Part shown: in pieces, positions 37,047 through 49,856 of the stretch | How positions within the stretch are numbered: the first letter of the stretch is position 1 | Layout: each line of letters starts with the position of its first letter | NCBI RefSeq assembly: GCF_000004195.4 | Contig: NC_030684.2 | Span: forward strand, 70,167,392-70,231,391 | Length of the DNA: 64,000 bases | Direction: 5' to 3' | Source of the DNA: Xenopus tropicalis | Lineage: Eukaryota; Chordata; Amphibia; Anura; Pipidae | Made by a program: the position numbers and the translations under genes | Notes under the pieces: generated by a model | Seen by the model: only the letters and a program-made list of their open reading frames with translations | The model's database searches: none | Told to the model about the DNA's origin: nothing

Positions 37047-39920
37047 TACAATATTATTTGAAGTTAATGCTACAGTGGAAGGGAGTTTATGAGGGGTGGT
37101 GATTTAACAAATGAGTCACATACTCGTTTATAGCCAATTAATATTATAATGTTGTTCAAAACAGAAATCTTGATTGTACTGAATTGTATTTGGATATTAT
37201 TAATTCATATTTTAGCATCTGTTATTTACCCTAAATAAACTGTAAAGTACAGGGCATGGATCATCGTACACAGAATATACATGAATGTCAAATTAGAGGT
37301 CAGTTGTCATTTATGACTATCAACACATCTATAAGAACAAGGGCTGTTGCTTGCCCAAAAATATTTTGTTTGTATTGGCTGGACAGTCGGCTGTAGCCTA
37401 CAGTTTTTCCATGTTATTAAGGGGTTTGAGTAGCTGAGCAAAGTTATTTCCCAGATCTCCCAGCAGAAGAATGTTTCAGAGATCTCCCTGCCTGGGGGCC
37501 GATGGTCCTATCAATAGCACAAGTGCACCTGTCACAATGGCTGATCCACCTGTGCTCAAGTAAAGATGAAAACAATGCCTCTTGTGGGGGGGTCTGATGA
37601 ATGACTTTGGTAACCCCTTCTTTACAGTACTAATCAAATGTATATCAATGTATGACAATCATTAAACCAAAGACAAATTACTTTCATTTATACCGAGTGT
37701 TAAAGTTTCATGAAGTGCCTTTTGCTAGAAACCCTACCTTGCATGCAGCGACTAGGAAGTGTTTCTTGGAAAATGCTGCACCTTGATATATAGTACCAAC
37801 CAAAGGACACCAATTACTCTGAGCTGAGCCCACCAATATTAGTGCTTAATAAAATTCCAACACAGTATGGCACATGTTAGTCTTGGAGAGTATTTTAAAA
37901 ATATTCAGTTTAGGGACTGGCTGAAATCTGTGAAGTCTACCATTACATGTTTGTCATCATTTGCCCTGATTAATATAAGTATGTCAGTCAGTATACTGAA
38001 AAGTATGTCAGAAAGGGATTAATAAGAGAAGCAAGCACATCCAAGGATTTCCCATATAAGAAAGTAAGATATACTGATGTAGATATAGCATGTAGTGTAT
38101 ATAGTGATGTATGTATGTATATCTTTAGTTATAAAGCACTACTTATGTATGCAGCGCTGTACAGTAGAATGGGTATTTGCATATATACTGGGATTATTTT
38201 ATAAAAAGTCATTTCAAACTAATGTAGAAAAAAAATATCATTGGAACACTGATCTCCTGTAAAAAAACAAGGGACCTGGAAAGAGATGACTTCTATTTCT
38301 GGAAATCTCTTATTAGTTCTCTGCAACATGATTCCTCCTAGGGACTATTACATCACTTCTAGTACCTTTCAGCCATTGCCTATGTCTTGAGGGAGGTTCA
38401 GTGTAGATTTTCAGGTGTGGGGTCAAAGCAAGAGCGTGTGTGCATTTTCTACCAGCTGCTTGTTTGCTTTCCACAGGACACTGTACCTAGCAATGAATAT
38501 GTCACAAAGACATATTCCAAAACATTAAATGTTCAAAGACAAAGTTGTGGAATAATATCGTAATAATACACCAATATACAGAGTCTCCTATATTATACCT
38601 TAGCCATCAATGGGGAGCATGCACACTGCTTTCATTGTGGCAAAAGGGTATAGGCAGGAAGAGTTAACCATACCTGAAAATACAGTTAAATACTGGGACA
38701 GAGGGTCAAACTGAACCACTCCTAATGGCCAGACAGAAAAATGCGTTAAGAATGTTTTATGTCTGGACTGGAAGTGTTATAGGAATTGTGCCCTGATGAT
38801 ATTTTCTGTGATTCATTGCCCAAACAAGCACACATTCTTGTTGCTTCTTGTTCCTGTGTGCCAATCTGAGCTTCTTTTTGTAAGCTACCCATGGTTAGCC
38901 TCTTCTATCATTTACTTGTTTCCTAAACTCAAACATGTACTGCCTGCACTGACACATGCCTTTTCTCAGTATTCAAATGACATGCCAAGGCAGTGGGGCA
39001 GATACTATACAATACATTGTTACCTGATACAAAACAAAAACTATACCATACAGCATTTCATCATAAATTATCCATTGCATGTAATAATATACTTACAGTC
39101 TTAAAAACACCACAATCTGTTTCTAATAATCCATACACCAGAGAACCTTTTATACAGAAATGGTGCAATCCATGTTGATGGATCTTGTATACACAGAACA
39201 CATGGTACCCAATTAATTTTATTTAGATTAACTATATGCAGAGACAAAAAGATGAAAACATCCAGAACAAATTAATTCTCATTGTGTCATTATGGCCACT
39301 TATACTCCATTTACAAATAGATGCGACTTGTAAACCTGTGCTGCTTCCTGGTTTGTCTTGAGTGTTGCATGCACAACCTAGTGTCAATTTGTGTCTGCAA
39401 CTATTGCACCACACTGAGTGTCTCTTTGTATGCCTTATTTAGTCCTTTTTTAGCCACCAACACTTTGCCCAACTTGGCAGTTTTACTAACAGTTATGTTT
39501 GTTTGTCTTTTTGCATTTAAATTGGGTCATAACAATTAGAGTCACCTTGACTTACTGAAATGCACCCTGCCATGTTTTTACTTTTTTAGTGGGCATTTTG
39601 CCCATACACAGTAATAACAATTAAATACAAGTCAAGTTCAACTGCCCTCAATATCTGAAGTAATATACATAAGTGTGTGATATTGTCTTTACTTCAGGGC
39701 CTCCCCTTGTGCTTGCCTCATACAGAGCAACCAGGGCTGGACAGCATGTCATTGTCTAGGTTTCTACATAGTGGCCAAAATTTCTCTTATACTTAATGTT
39801 CTGATAATGATAATGTCATTCAAGTCTATGGATCAACAGGACAGTCCGGGTCATAGAGATTTCTTGAAGGGCCACATCTGTCTTGCAGCTCTTCGGTTGG
39901 TTAACACTGTCTAATCTGTA
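37047..39920. other. Intergenic, nothing firm
   Basis: Only a fragment at 38106-38165 (GTATGTATATCTTTAG, GCAGCGCTGTACA) of a dispersed frog repeat was recognised. The 102-codon plus frame at 38796-39104 has no family likeness. Confidence 0.4.
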
Positions 39921-39924
39921 TTAA

Positions 39925-40597
39925 AGTGATACTGACACCAAAAAATTTCTTTTAAAAATATGAACCTACTTCCAAACCTACCTATAGGTCATGCTGACTG
40001 TTTTTACTAAAAGTCCTGTTTCTCTACATAAATCCTACTGAAGATCCTGAACCTGACTGTCTGGCAACCCAACTGCAGCATCTCAATCTGTCAAAAGGAC
40101 TACGTCATAAACTGGGAGGATTCAGCTTGCCGTTTGCTTCAAAGAGTTCCCCTCCCTCCCTGCATTGTGAATTAGATAGCAGACAAGCTTAATCTTTCAA
40201 TTGCCTGCTTGCCTGCCTGCTTCAAAGGGCTGCCCCCCCTTTCTGCTCTTTGCACGAAGAATTTAAATAGCTTTCCCATGCCTGCCTGCTTCTAGGGGCT
40301 CTCCCTCCCCCCTCCCCATTACACACAGACAACGGAGCTGAGCTTGTCACACACCGGCTGAAAGCACAATGGGCGTTGCAGATTTGTGATTGGGCATATT
40401 TATTCACTTGGGAGGCATTTAAATTAAAACCCAGAAGAGGGGAACAAACATGGCTGCTGCGTGGGTCTGTAATTCATGCTACCATAATTATGAAGTGAAA
40501 AAACTTTGCAGATTTAGTTTATAAGGAATCTAAAGCTGTTACAAATTAAAACATAACAGCAGGTGTAAAAAAAAATTAATCGGCTGTCAGTATCACT
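39925..40597. mobile_element. TTAA-flanked MITE AGTGATACTGACA, intact copy
   Basis: Flanked by TTAA at 39921-39924 and 40598-40601. The ends are AGTGATACTGACA and TGTCAGTATCACT, perfect inverted repeats. The 673-bp interior has no transposase. It serves as the reference for reading the interrupted copy at 44381-45850, with which it shares ACCTATAGGTC, CTGAACCTGACTGT and AACCC.ACTG near the left end. A TTAA target is typical of piggyBac or Kolobok mobilisation. Confidence 0.85.
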
Positions 40598-40601
40598 TTA
40601 A

Positions 40602-42971
40602 TAGTAGAACAAGACAACAGAGGGTCCTTAATTCATCTCATTGATCTGAGCCCTAAACCCAGAGTGCCCCCTTAATTGTCTGGGCCCTAATTGCACTGCA
40701 CTAGCCACATTGTATAAGCTCCAATTCCCTTCTTGAGTGCTAGAGGCCTTGACTTATAACCTAGTCTTTCTGGGCTTGTAGAGGCTAACTAACCCGTGCC
40801 CTTCCAGAGGAAGCAGTTTGTCATTTTAGTTGTCTCAGACCATTGATCAGTGTTTAAGGTCTTCAGTTAACATCCTTAGAGCCGATCATTCAGTCCAATC
40901 ATAGCCATATAATAAACCCCTGGTAGAGTCACTCTGTTTCTGCCTGTGTACTGATTATACAATGCTGTAATAAGAGACACCATCTAAAAAAGGTAAATGT
41001 TTGAGAAACACACCCTTCCCTGTTCTATTTAGTGAGAACCATGCATAATCCTTGGCACTGCACATAAAAATGTATTTAACTATTACAGTTCTGATAGGAA
41101 TACAACAATAGCTCCATTGTTGTACAAGACAAATTTAAGATAAAATCTTTGAGCACCATAACTGCCTAAATGGAAAATGTGCTGTTTATAAGTAGAAATT
41201 ATTCTTATGTATCTAAAACTGTTGTGTATGTGGCCAATACGTATATGTACAGACCAGTGTTACTTGTCCACATTCAATGCATGGCCCTGTAGCTGTTGTA
41301 CTACTAGTCCACCTCCTACCAGCAACACATAATGGGGCTGCTGGGAGCTGTAGTACAATAACAGCTCAAGCAATGCAGGCTGGAAATATCTGGTTTAAGG
41401 TAACATAAATGAAAGAAAATCTTTATACATAAGGTGTGGTTTGAATTAAACCAGATACACCCTTTGGATGACCCAATTTTTAAAATGATTACAATTAGCA
41501 ATCATCTCATGATATCACTGACAATTTTCTGACATCATACCAATACCTACCAAGGTATGCTTGTGTTTGGTATTTAGACCCTGTGCAATAAAGAAAAACC
41601 ATTAAGTTATAAGATACAGCCAAACACTTTCCTTCTTCGAGGCTTTTACATGAGAGCAGGTTGGAGCAAAATACCTGAATAAGGGGCCTTAGAGCTCCGA
41701 AAGCTTGCAATGTATTTTTATTGTTAGCCAATATAGGTATCATTTCTACAATACTCTTGTATGTTTTGTTTTTGTTTTTTTTGACACTGGCTAACACGGT
41801 ACTACAGTTTTTGTTTTGATAAAGAAACAAACAGACCACTTGCCTGACTCTGCATATGACCACCTTCACAGCTACAGACAAGGAGATTACTAACTTCCTC
41901 AATCATTTGATACAGAAATACTGGATTTCTCCAGTACCTAATCTATGAGATGGCAGTTTCTTGATCTTGGGCTGCTGCCATTATACATTGTGATCTGTAT
42001 GGAAAGTTTCTATCCACATATCTGTCTGGCAATTCCACCTGAGAATTTCATTAAATGTTAATTAACTATGTACTCAGCAGCTTGGGCTTTTACATCAGCA
42101 AATATCAGACCCATTTACTTTATCACATTGTTCTACTACAACTGAATTTGATTAATGTTGCATTTGACTTTCAAGATAAGTTTTTTCTTTGCTCACTGTC
42201 CTGTTTATGGTTTTGGATTGGGGCTTGTTTAGCCAGAATGATCATAGTTTCCCTGAATAAGCTTTCTTAGCATATAATTATATAACTGTTTATTCTTTGC
42301 TGCCCATGAAAACCCAATATGACTTTTAAAGTGTTACATAATATTTTTGCCGTTCTCTTACTAGGAAATACATATTCATCTGCTGAAAGAACAGTTTGTC
42401 CTTTTGCCTGCGAGCAACATTTAGCAAATGTTTAACCTATCTGTTTTGGAAATGACCTGCCTGAGTTAATTTAGTGCTCAGTAATTCTGTTGCTTGATCT
42501 CTATGTAGACTGAGATCTCATGTTTCTTGGCCCATATTATAAGAGCATTTTCCAAATAACTGACAGTTTGGGGGAAAAGATGTCTTGTAAGAATATTAGC
42601 ACTTACAAGAAACATATGATAGTAGTTTTCCTTACTCAGGCCTGGCACTGGTGGGCACCAATTTACTGGTCAAAACATAAGGAACCACTGCATCAGCATC
42701 ACAATGAATAAATTAGGAACTGGGGTTGGATATTGAATGGGAACATACCAATAAATTATGTTTTGTGCGTATTCTCTCCCTGCTCCACCCTTGCTCTGTA
42801 TCTGAAAAATGAATATAAATTGCCCATTAGCAACAATATGCATATGATTCATTAAAGGTGTATGTGCATGTAACTATAAAAAGCTTAGTAACAAAAACTA
42901 TGTGATAATACAGAAAGATTTGCAACTGCTTTACTATAAAACTCTTAGTTCAAAGAAAATGCAGTTATTTG
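40602..42971. other. Intergenic, one LINE-tail-like repeat
   Basis: 41620-41830 carries text seen in abundant fish and frog retroelement tails (GGGGCCTTAGAGCTCCGAAA, GCTTGCAATGTATTTTTATT, GGCTAACACGGTAC). 41281-41400 is a small imperfect palindrome (GTAGCTGTTGTACTAC with GTAGTACAATAACAGC). No gene is supported. Confidence 0.5.
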
Positions 42972-43157
42972 TAGTGATGAGCAAAATTTTTCACCATTGG
43001 CATGGTTTTGCACAAATTTCCGCACTCAAATTGTTTCACGCAAGGGGTGCAAAAATTTGCCGCTGAAAAAAAATTGTTTTTCATAATTTTTTTTGACACG
43101 CATGTTATTTTCTGCAATTTGAATCTTCACAAAACTAGACAGATTCATTCATCACTA
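42972..43157. mobile_element. Small MITE, TAGTGATGAGC ends
   Basis: It begins TAGTGATGAGCAAAATTTT and ends GATTCATTCATCACTA. The outer 8-9 bases are inverted repeats, and the interior alternates GCAAATTT/AAATTTGC-like words. This resembles a MITE common in frogs. Boundaries are approximate. Confidence 0.5.
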
Positions 43158-44209
43158 GTTTTTTGTTCTCATACACTTGGTTATAGTACTCTAGTACACA
43201 GATCAAGGGTAACAATTTCCTGATGATTTTTCCTCCATCCAAAATATCACTGTGTTACTTTGCACCCTGCCTGTAATTGACTGGAATGCTCATCCCATAC
43301 TTCCTATGGGAATCACATGCTTTTCACTGCTTCCAAACAAAAAACACTAAGGAAGCAAGGACAAGGAAACTCCAATGTCACTGACCTAATATTCACAAGC
43401 TGAACATAACTAATAATAAGGAATGGCTGCAATTGGTTGAATGTCATTATCTAAGCTTATGTTAATGCATGATATTGATTCTGCTGTAGTTTTAAATGAA
43501 GGGACATTATCATGGTACTTGGTTATTCCACTACCGTAGCAGAGTTGTCCAACAGTCACTATTCAGGTTGAAGGCTGGCCCTAGAGCTAAACATCTTATG
43601 CTTTCACAAATGTCATGCATTTTATGTGTAGTGTGGATGAGCACCTTCCACTCTTGGTTACACTAGCAAAAATGTGCAGTTACATTCCCCATCCATTTGA
43701 CTTCTTCAACTTCCATGTGTGCTTCTTGTGCTAAATATTTTTGTCCATCCTTGTAAGTTCTAGATAGCCCTTGGGTGAATACAAGCCCACAATCAGGGGC
43801 CCCATGTTTAGGGGTGCCCCTAAATTTCAAATCCATCATTTCCATAGGGGCCTGAATGGTTGGCAAGACCTACCACCCACGGGGTCCAGGTGGCCAGTGT
43901 CCTAATGATTGTAACTCCTCTGTGAGAAAGCCCTGCTAACTTATTTGTATGGGGCTTTGTAACTACTTATGGTTTACAAGGAATAAGCTGCCACTCATAT
44001 TTACATGCAAAAGCAGTTTGCTGATTTTACAGAGGGTATTGTAGAAGAAAAGTTTTGTACCTTTATCCAGAAAGCTTACAATTACAGAACAGCCATCTTC
44101 AATAGACTCTTTTTTAATCACATAATTCACATTTTTAAAAATTGTTTTCTTTTCCTCTGTAAGATAATTAAATTATCTTAAACATTACCTTGTACTTGAT
44201 CCCAACTAA

Positions 44210-44377
44210 AGCTGCGGCTCGACAAGACTACCGATATCTCAAAGGCAGCGGATATCAGTCGTCTCATCAATCGGGCAGGTTAAAGGAGAAAGAAAAGGTT
44301 TTATAGATGTTATCTCCTTTCGATAAAGCATCCTCGTGCCTCCTAAACCGTTGTAATTGGTACGTGTATGGCCACCT
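44210..44377. mobile_element. Degenerate Harbinger-type MITE (GGTGGCCATACACG family), nested copy
   Basis: It begins AGCTGCGGCTCGACAAG and ends GTACGTGTATGGCCACCT. The flanks TAA (44207-44209) and TAA (44378-44380) are the expected target duplication, still adjacent because the next element landed on the right border. Internal words GATATC, TCGTCTCATCAATCGG and CAGGTTAAAG fit the family. The left half is heavily mutated. Confidence 0.65.
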
Positions 44378-44403
44378 TAAAGTGATACTGACACAAAAAA
44401 ACT

Positions 44404-45037
44404 GTCACGATCTCCCTGAGGAGACGCCATGGAGTACCAGGAAGGTGGGAGCCTAAAGACTGGGTAACCCGGAGTGTAACCATAGATCACAGAACTGGTG
44501 TCAGAGGCCATGAAGATAATGAAGAACTTTAATACTAATGACGTAACAGTGCACACAATGGAAATACACACTGCATATATAACACGGCAGGCAGAGGCAG
44601 AATCCAAACAGGCAAAAGGTCAGGGCAAGCGGCAGTCAAGCGAAGTCAAGGACAGGCCAAGGTCAAAACCGGGAAATCAAGGCAGAACTAGGAAGGGCTC
44701 AGGAACAAGGCAGAAGGCAGGATCAGGACACGGAACCGGAGCTTGGAACCAGCAAGAACAAGAATAGACACAGGAACAGGGAACACGGAGGCAGGGTCAC
44801 GAGAAACAATTAATGACCAAGCAAGGGGCAATGGTCAGGGAAAGGCTTATAAAGGGTGAAGATTAGGAGATGGGAAACACATGAGGTTAATGAGGTGGGC
44901 GGAGGAAAGGGAGCAGACAGAAAGTAGGAGACAAGAGAAGAAACAGACAGAGCCCAAAATGCCTCCAGTGGCTATAGAGGCAAATGTATGCCGTCAGGAA
45001 CACCCCAAGTGGTGTTCGAATCCCGGCTGATCCTGAC
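44404..45037. mobile_element. Purine-rich element with GTCA-GATC termini
   Basis: The termini GTCACGATC and GATCCTGAC are inverted repeats (8 of 9). AAAAACT flanks both sides (44397-44403 and 45038-45044), a 7-bp duplication. The interior is rich in AGG/CAGG/GGTCA words (for example AGGTCAGGGCAAGCGGCAG). Near the right end GTGTTCGAATCCCGGC resembles a tRNA T-arm. I cannot assign a superfamily. The 89-codon ORF at 44498-44767 is low-complexity. Confidence 0.65.
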
Positions 45038-45261
45038 AAAAACTTTTCAAAATATGAATATACATAAAAAGTTCCCTATAGGTCGTGTTGATGGTTTTTC
45101 ACTGACAGGTTTGCTTTTGTAAGTAATTGTTACTTGAAGTTCCTAAACCTGATTGTTTTGCCAACCTGACTGTCCCTTCTCAGCCTGTCAGTTATAGCTT
45201 CTAATGCTAACAGACAAATATGGCCCCCCCTCATAGAGTAACACAGGGGATCAGACACTTA

Positions 45262-45739
45262 GGGGCACATTTACTAACCCACGAGCGGGCCGAATGCGTT
45301 TTTTTCGTAATGATCGGTATTTTGCGATTTTTTCGGAAAATTATCGCGACTTTTTCGTTACCAATACGATTTTTGAGAAAAAACGCGAGTTTTTCGTAGC
45401 CATTCCGAAAGTTGCGATTTTTTCGTAGCGTTAAAACTTGCGCGAAAAGTTGCGCTTCTTTCGTAGCGTTAAAACTTAAAAGGCGCGACGTTTCGCACAA
45501 GTTTTAACACTACGAAAAAATCGCAACTTTTCGCGCAAGTTTTAACGCTACGAAAAAATCGCAACTTTCGGAATGGCTACGAAAAACTCGCGTTTTTTCG
45601 CGCAAATCGTATTGGTAACGAAAAAGTCGTAAAGGCGCCGAAAAAAATCGCAAAAAATACGAAAAAGTCGCAAAATGTTCGTTTTCCAATCGGAATTTTT
45701 CCAATTCGGTCGGAATTTGTGTCTTAGTAAATCAGCCCC
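45262..45739. mobile_element. Harbinger-type foldback MITE (GGGGCACATTTACTAA)
   Basis: Flanked by TTA at 45259-45261 and 45740-45742. The ends GGGGCACATTTACTAA and TTAGTAAATCAGCCCC are inverted repeats with mismatches. The interior is a long foldback of TTTTTCG/CGAAAAA words: GTAGCGTTAAAACTTGCGCG in the left half reappears inverted in the right half. It has no coding potential. Confidence 0.8.
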
Positions 45740-46000
45740 TTAATGTAAATGCATCAGGCAAATATTTTTATGGCAAAATTATAAAGTTCTTGCAAAGACT
45801 ATGTTATGATAGATGTAAAAAAAGATTTACTTTCAGGTGTCAGTATCACTTTAAGACATAATTAATCCTTACTGGAGGCAAAACAATCCTATTGGGTTTT
45901 TTAAAAGTTTTAATTATTTTTAAGTAAAATTACAGATAGATCCATTTTCCAGAAAACCTCAGGTCCTAAACATTCTGGATAACAGGTCCCATACCTGTAC

Positions 46001-47650
46001 CAGAGTAAGTTTTGTTCTGCTTGTCTAAAACCTTTGCTAGCCCTGTGATGCTTTAGAGAAGTAAAATGACAGTGCAGACGAACTGTCAGCAATATATAGA
46101 GACATATAGCGTTAACATTTAACCACTTTTTTCTTTTCCAGCTTGGTTAGTCTGTCTCACATCCAAAAGGGTAGGTTCAAACATGTTTATAATAACAACT
46201 AAATAGTAAGCTTTATTATGACAGCAAATCTTTCCTCGCCTTAAAATCATCTGCATTTTGTTTCCCCCCCCCCCACCCACCGTGGTAAAGCTGTTCTTTC
46301 ATTTTCTGCATACCGTCTGGCTTATTCGCCTAGACTCCCTTCCTTGTTTGTCACCTGAGAAGCTCGCTATCCCCCAGCACTGCCACACTGAACAGAGAAA
46401 CAGAGCAGTGCATATGGTCTTACAGCAGTCACTCTGTGATACTGACACAACAAAAAATTTGTATTGCCATACCTACAATACATGTTCTATGAAGTCTGCA
46501 TATATTATTCTTCCCAGATCATTCTAAATGAAGCTAAGAAAACAGCTTTTCTAGAAAATATGTACATGAATACAATAGATTCTTTTTATTTTCACTGTAG
46601 ATATTCCATGTAACAATTGAACCATTGAATGCCACTTGATGGGAACTCTTATTTTTCATGTTTTTAAACAAGGAATGTTCAGGGCAACATGTTATAATGT
46701 ATTATACAAACAAATCAACATAATATGGTAGGGTGGGGAGCCACAACATTTTAAAACATACAGCATAAAATAAATTATAATCTAGTACAGTGCTTTCAAA
46801 TGGTGGTGTTGCAACTTGCCCCCACTGGTGGGGCTTGGAAGAGTGGCAAAGGGGGGCTTTATGCCAGTTGGGGTCAGGCCTGGACTGGTGTTTAAAATAA
46901 ATAACTTGAATGTCAGATTTTTCATGAATACTTGTTTTTTCTCCCTGATATTCTTGGAACTGACAAAATCAATATTTTCCTCTGCTGTTATGGGCTACTG
47001 GGATCCCTGGCCAAATTTTGAAAGGAGCTTTGACTGAAAAAGCCCAACAACCACCAGGTGGCAAAAGTGCTGGAACAATCTTTAAAAACCAAAATGTAAG
47101 CATAGTTTTACATGCCCCAAAATATAGCTTTCAACCAGTGGCTCTTTAAACTTTCTAGGCCACAGTTTCCTTGTAAATAGTTTTAACCTTACTGTTCCCC
47201 GGAAGAACTTGCACAGCTTTACATACCATAACTGAATGTGACACTCCTGAGAAATATTACGTGGCAATACTATTTATAAAATACTAATGTGTAGCAGTAA
47301 GAAAAGGTTAAATGGGAGAGTCAGCTCTTATCTGCCATCAGCTGCTTTGTATCCTGGAGCCTGAATGCATTATACAGGCATTGTGGAATTACACCTTTGC
47401 TAGGGTTTGGTGAGCTTGACACCATATGAATTAATTAAATTATCTAGCAGAGATGTCACAAACTGTTTTTGTGTATAATTTATTTGTACTATGAGAATCA
47501 AACCATTGTTAAGTAAAATTGTCTCTCTGGGTTCTCTAAATAAAGTACACTGAGATATATTGGGGCATATAATACATAATATAATACATTGTTTATCGTG
47601 TTTTGGGGCGTAATGTCTTTTTTGTATAAAATGCAGGAGTCCCAAACTTT
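46001..47650. other. Intergenic, nothing firm
   Basis: No gene is supported. 46790-46880 has hAT-like wording (CAGTGCTTTCAAATGGTG, GTCAGGCCTGGACTGGTG) but no matched ends. Confidence 0.4.
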
Positions 47651-47651
47651 A

Positions 47652-48095
47652 ATAAAGGGATACTGTCATGATTTTTATGGTATACTTTAGAACACATTTC
47701 AGATATTATATTAGAACAGCTTTCAGATAACCTATTGTTTCTCCTACTCCCATATAACTGAAGGAGTCCCAAGCCGGACTTTTTACTATTGAGTGCTATT
47801 GTGATATCTAGTGGGAGCTGCTATCTTGCTACCTTCCCACTGTTCTGCTGATTGGCTGCTAGGGGGGAATGGGAGGGGCGTGATATCACGCTGTGGCCCC
47901 CTGGGAAATGAATAATATGGCTAGCCCCATGTGAAATTTCAAAATTAAACATTAAAAAATCTGTTTGTGTTTTTGAAAAATGGATTTCAATGCAGGATTC
48001 TGCTAGAGAAGCTCTATTAACTGATGCATTTAAAAAAAAAAATAAGAAAAAAAAACAAACAAAAAAACCCCCAAAACATGTTTTCCCATGACAGT
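47652..48095. mobile_element. Large frog MITE AAAGGGATACTGTCATG, right border lost
   Basis: It begins AAAGGGATACTGTCATG and its right side reads AACATGTTTTCCCATGACAG then T, the start of the expected inverted terminus (CATGACAGTATCCCTTT), which is then broken off. Internal landmarks GGCTAGCCCCATGTGAAATT, CTGTTTGTGTTTTTG and GGATTTCAATGCAGGATTCT fit a very abundant Xenopus repeat (from memory). An A-rich insertion lies at 48030-48070. Confidence 0.65.
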
Positions 48096-48269
48096 CAAGG
48101 ACTGGATTATGCTGTGGGCCATGAAGACCCATTCAGGGGAGGACCACATCAACATGCCTATCCTGTCTTTAGCATTATTTTCTAACCTGCATGATAGATA
48201 TTTGGCATATCGGACAGACAGGTAAATTAGCTGATGACTGAAAAGCACTAGCTGGTTACAGTTGGTAAA

Positions 48270-48452
48270 ATTTATTATGTGATGAACATCGGCTGTACGT
48301 TAATGCTGAATCATCAGACAGGGGTAGAATTCCTATTGTTGCTACCTGCATATCTGACGATTCAGCTCTTAACGTTAGTGGAGTGGATGAATGATCTTTC
48401 CTTCGACCAATTGTTGCAGGAAAGATCATTATTGTAATTTGTATGGCCACTT
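48270..48452. mobile_element. Degenerate GGTGGCCATACACG-family MITE, left end missing
   Basis: AATTCCTATTGTTGCTACCT, GACGATTCAGC, GATCATTATTGTAA and TTGTATGGCCACT match, in order, the right half of the copy at 59892-60220. A TTA follows the right end. Confidence 0.55.
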
Positions 48453-49390
48453 TAACTGGTTCTCCATTTGGCTAGGTTATGGCCACTTATCTAATAAAAC
48501 AATTTTGGAAAAATCTTAACAACATGTAAACAGCGTGTTTTGGAAAAATGTGACCCGGGTAGCTGCAGAGACTTATTTCTGTATCAAAGGAACAAATTAT
48601 ATATCAGGCAGCTGACAATGGGGCAGACATTTAATACTGCATAAGCCATTAGCTAGAGGAGTAGTACAAAGAGAATTTAAACGACCTTCTGTATATATAG
48701 ACACAAATTGACAGGCAGGGTTGTTATGCCTATGTAAGGCTTTGTACCTAAATATAGACACAGATCACGTTTATATTGATCACAGGGCTTACAGGATGAT
48801 ATAGTTTCCATGGACACCACTCTTCTTCGTATAATATTCAGCAGCGTATGGTTCCCATGGCAACTAAAAGAGGTACAAAGAATGATGGGTTTATGAGCAT
48901 GCAGTGACGGAGAATGATATACCAAGGTTGTACAATGAATGGTTATTTTCAGCTACAGTATATGAAATAGATAAAATAGATAAAACAATTACCGTACCTT
49001 TTTATCCTGAAAATGCACTTTCATGGAATTTTAGTACCTTTGTGCTACCATTTATTAATGGGAAGCTCCAGATTAAATGCAGAGACCTTCTAAAACTAAG
49101 AAAATACTAATGTATTTTCCCATATTGTTTGTTATTGGCCAACTAACAAAGGGTATTGCACAATTTAGTCTGCATATTCAATGATTTGGGGTCCTGAGGT
49201 GTTTATTTTTTGGAGACCCAACTGGATAAAACATATACTAATACCTTCATTAACTTACCCTCTAATGGTAACATTGGTGATTTACAGACTCACAGGGCTA
49301 CTTTTACAAACATACATTTGACCCAGTGCTGTAATCCACAACAACCAATCAGACATTAGCTTTAATTATTGCATTCAGAATTCACTATAC
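48453..49390. other. Intergenic, nothing recognised
   Basis: No exon or bounded transposon is supported. The 82- and 68-codon frames at 48677-48925 and 48904-49110 show no family likeness. Confidence 0.4.
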
Positions 49391-49394
49391 TTAA

Positions 49395-49856
49395 AGGAGA
49401 AAGAAAGGTAAAAACTAAGTAAGCTTTATCAGAAAAGTCTATGTAAATACAGCCATAAGCACTCACAGAAATGCTGCACAGAGTCCTCTATCAAAAGAAA
49501 CACAACTCTTTTTTTGTAAACATGACGTTCCAATGTCTGACTTCCTCTCTCAGAAACATCCTTAATTCCTGTGGCCAGAGTCTGGGCAGTTCTCTCCTCT
49601 CTCCTGCTCCCCCATCCTACGAGAATGCTAAGAACTACCCCCCCCCTTAGGAATGTGTGATCTGAGCTATAACGGCTTGACTGCAGGAAGGAAGCTACTT
49701 GAAATGGAAACTGCTATCTTAAGCAAACAGAGGAAGCTTCTAATGCTGTTTACTAAGGTATGTTAATGCTTTCTGAAGAATAAATATATTGTTCTAGGTG
49801 GCACTAATGTGGCAAATCTATTGGCAGTAAAATGCGAAAATGACTTTCCTTCTCCT
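49395..49856. mobile_element. TTAA-flanked T2-type MITE (AGGAGAAAGAAAGG)
   Basis: Flanked by TTAA at 49391-49394 and 49857-49860. The ends AGGAGAAAGAAAGG and TTTCCTTCTCCT are inverted repeats. A related end (TTAAAGGAGAAAGAAAAGG) is embedded at about 44280. Confidence 0.75.

Larger units (their letters stand above)
44381..45850. mobile_element. TTAA-flanked AGTGATACTGACA MITE, split by two insertions
   Basis: The ends AGTGATACTGACAC and GTGTCAGTATCACT are flanked by TTAA at 44377-44380 and 45851-45854. The interior matches 39925-40597 except for two foreign blocks, 44404-45037 and 45262-45739. The left TTAA is made from the last T of the neighbouring MITE plus its TAA duplication, so this element arrived after that one. 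Confidence 0.85.
44050..46000. mobile_element. Host MITE (CAGGTATGGGA family), split by nested insertions
   Basis: The left part 44050-44209 (CTTTATCCAGAAAGCTTACA, ending GATCCCAACTAA) and the right part 45855-46000 (GACATAATTAATCC, AACAATCCTATTGGGTTTT, GGTCCCATACCTGTAC) together match the order of the copy at 29498-30153. The left terminus has lost about 15 bp. Everything between 44210 and 45854 is inserted sequence. Confidence 0.75.

Noticed and set aside
44498..44767. 89-codon Lys/Gly/Gln-rich ORF
   Set aside because: Lies within a purine-rich repeat element; low-complexity translation.
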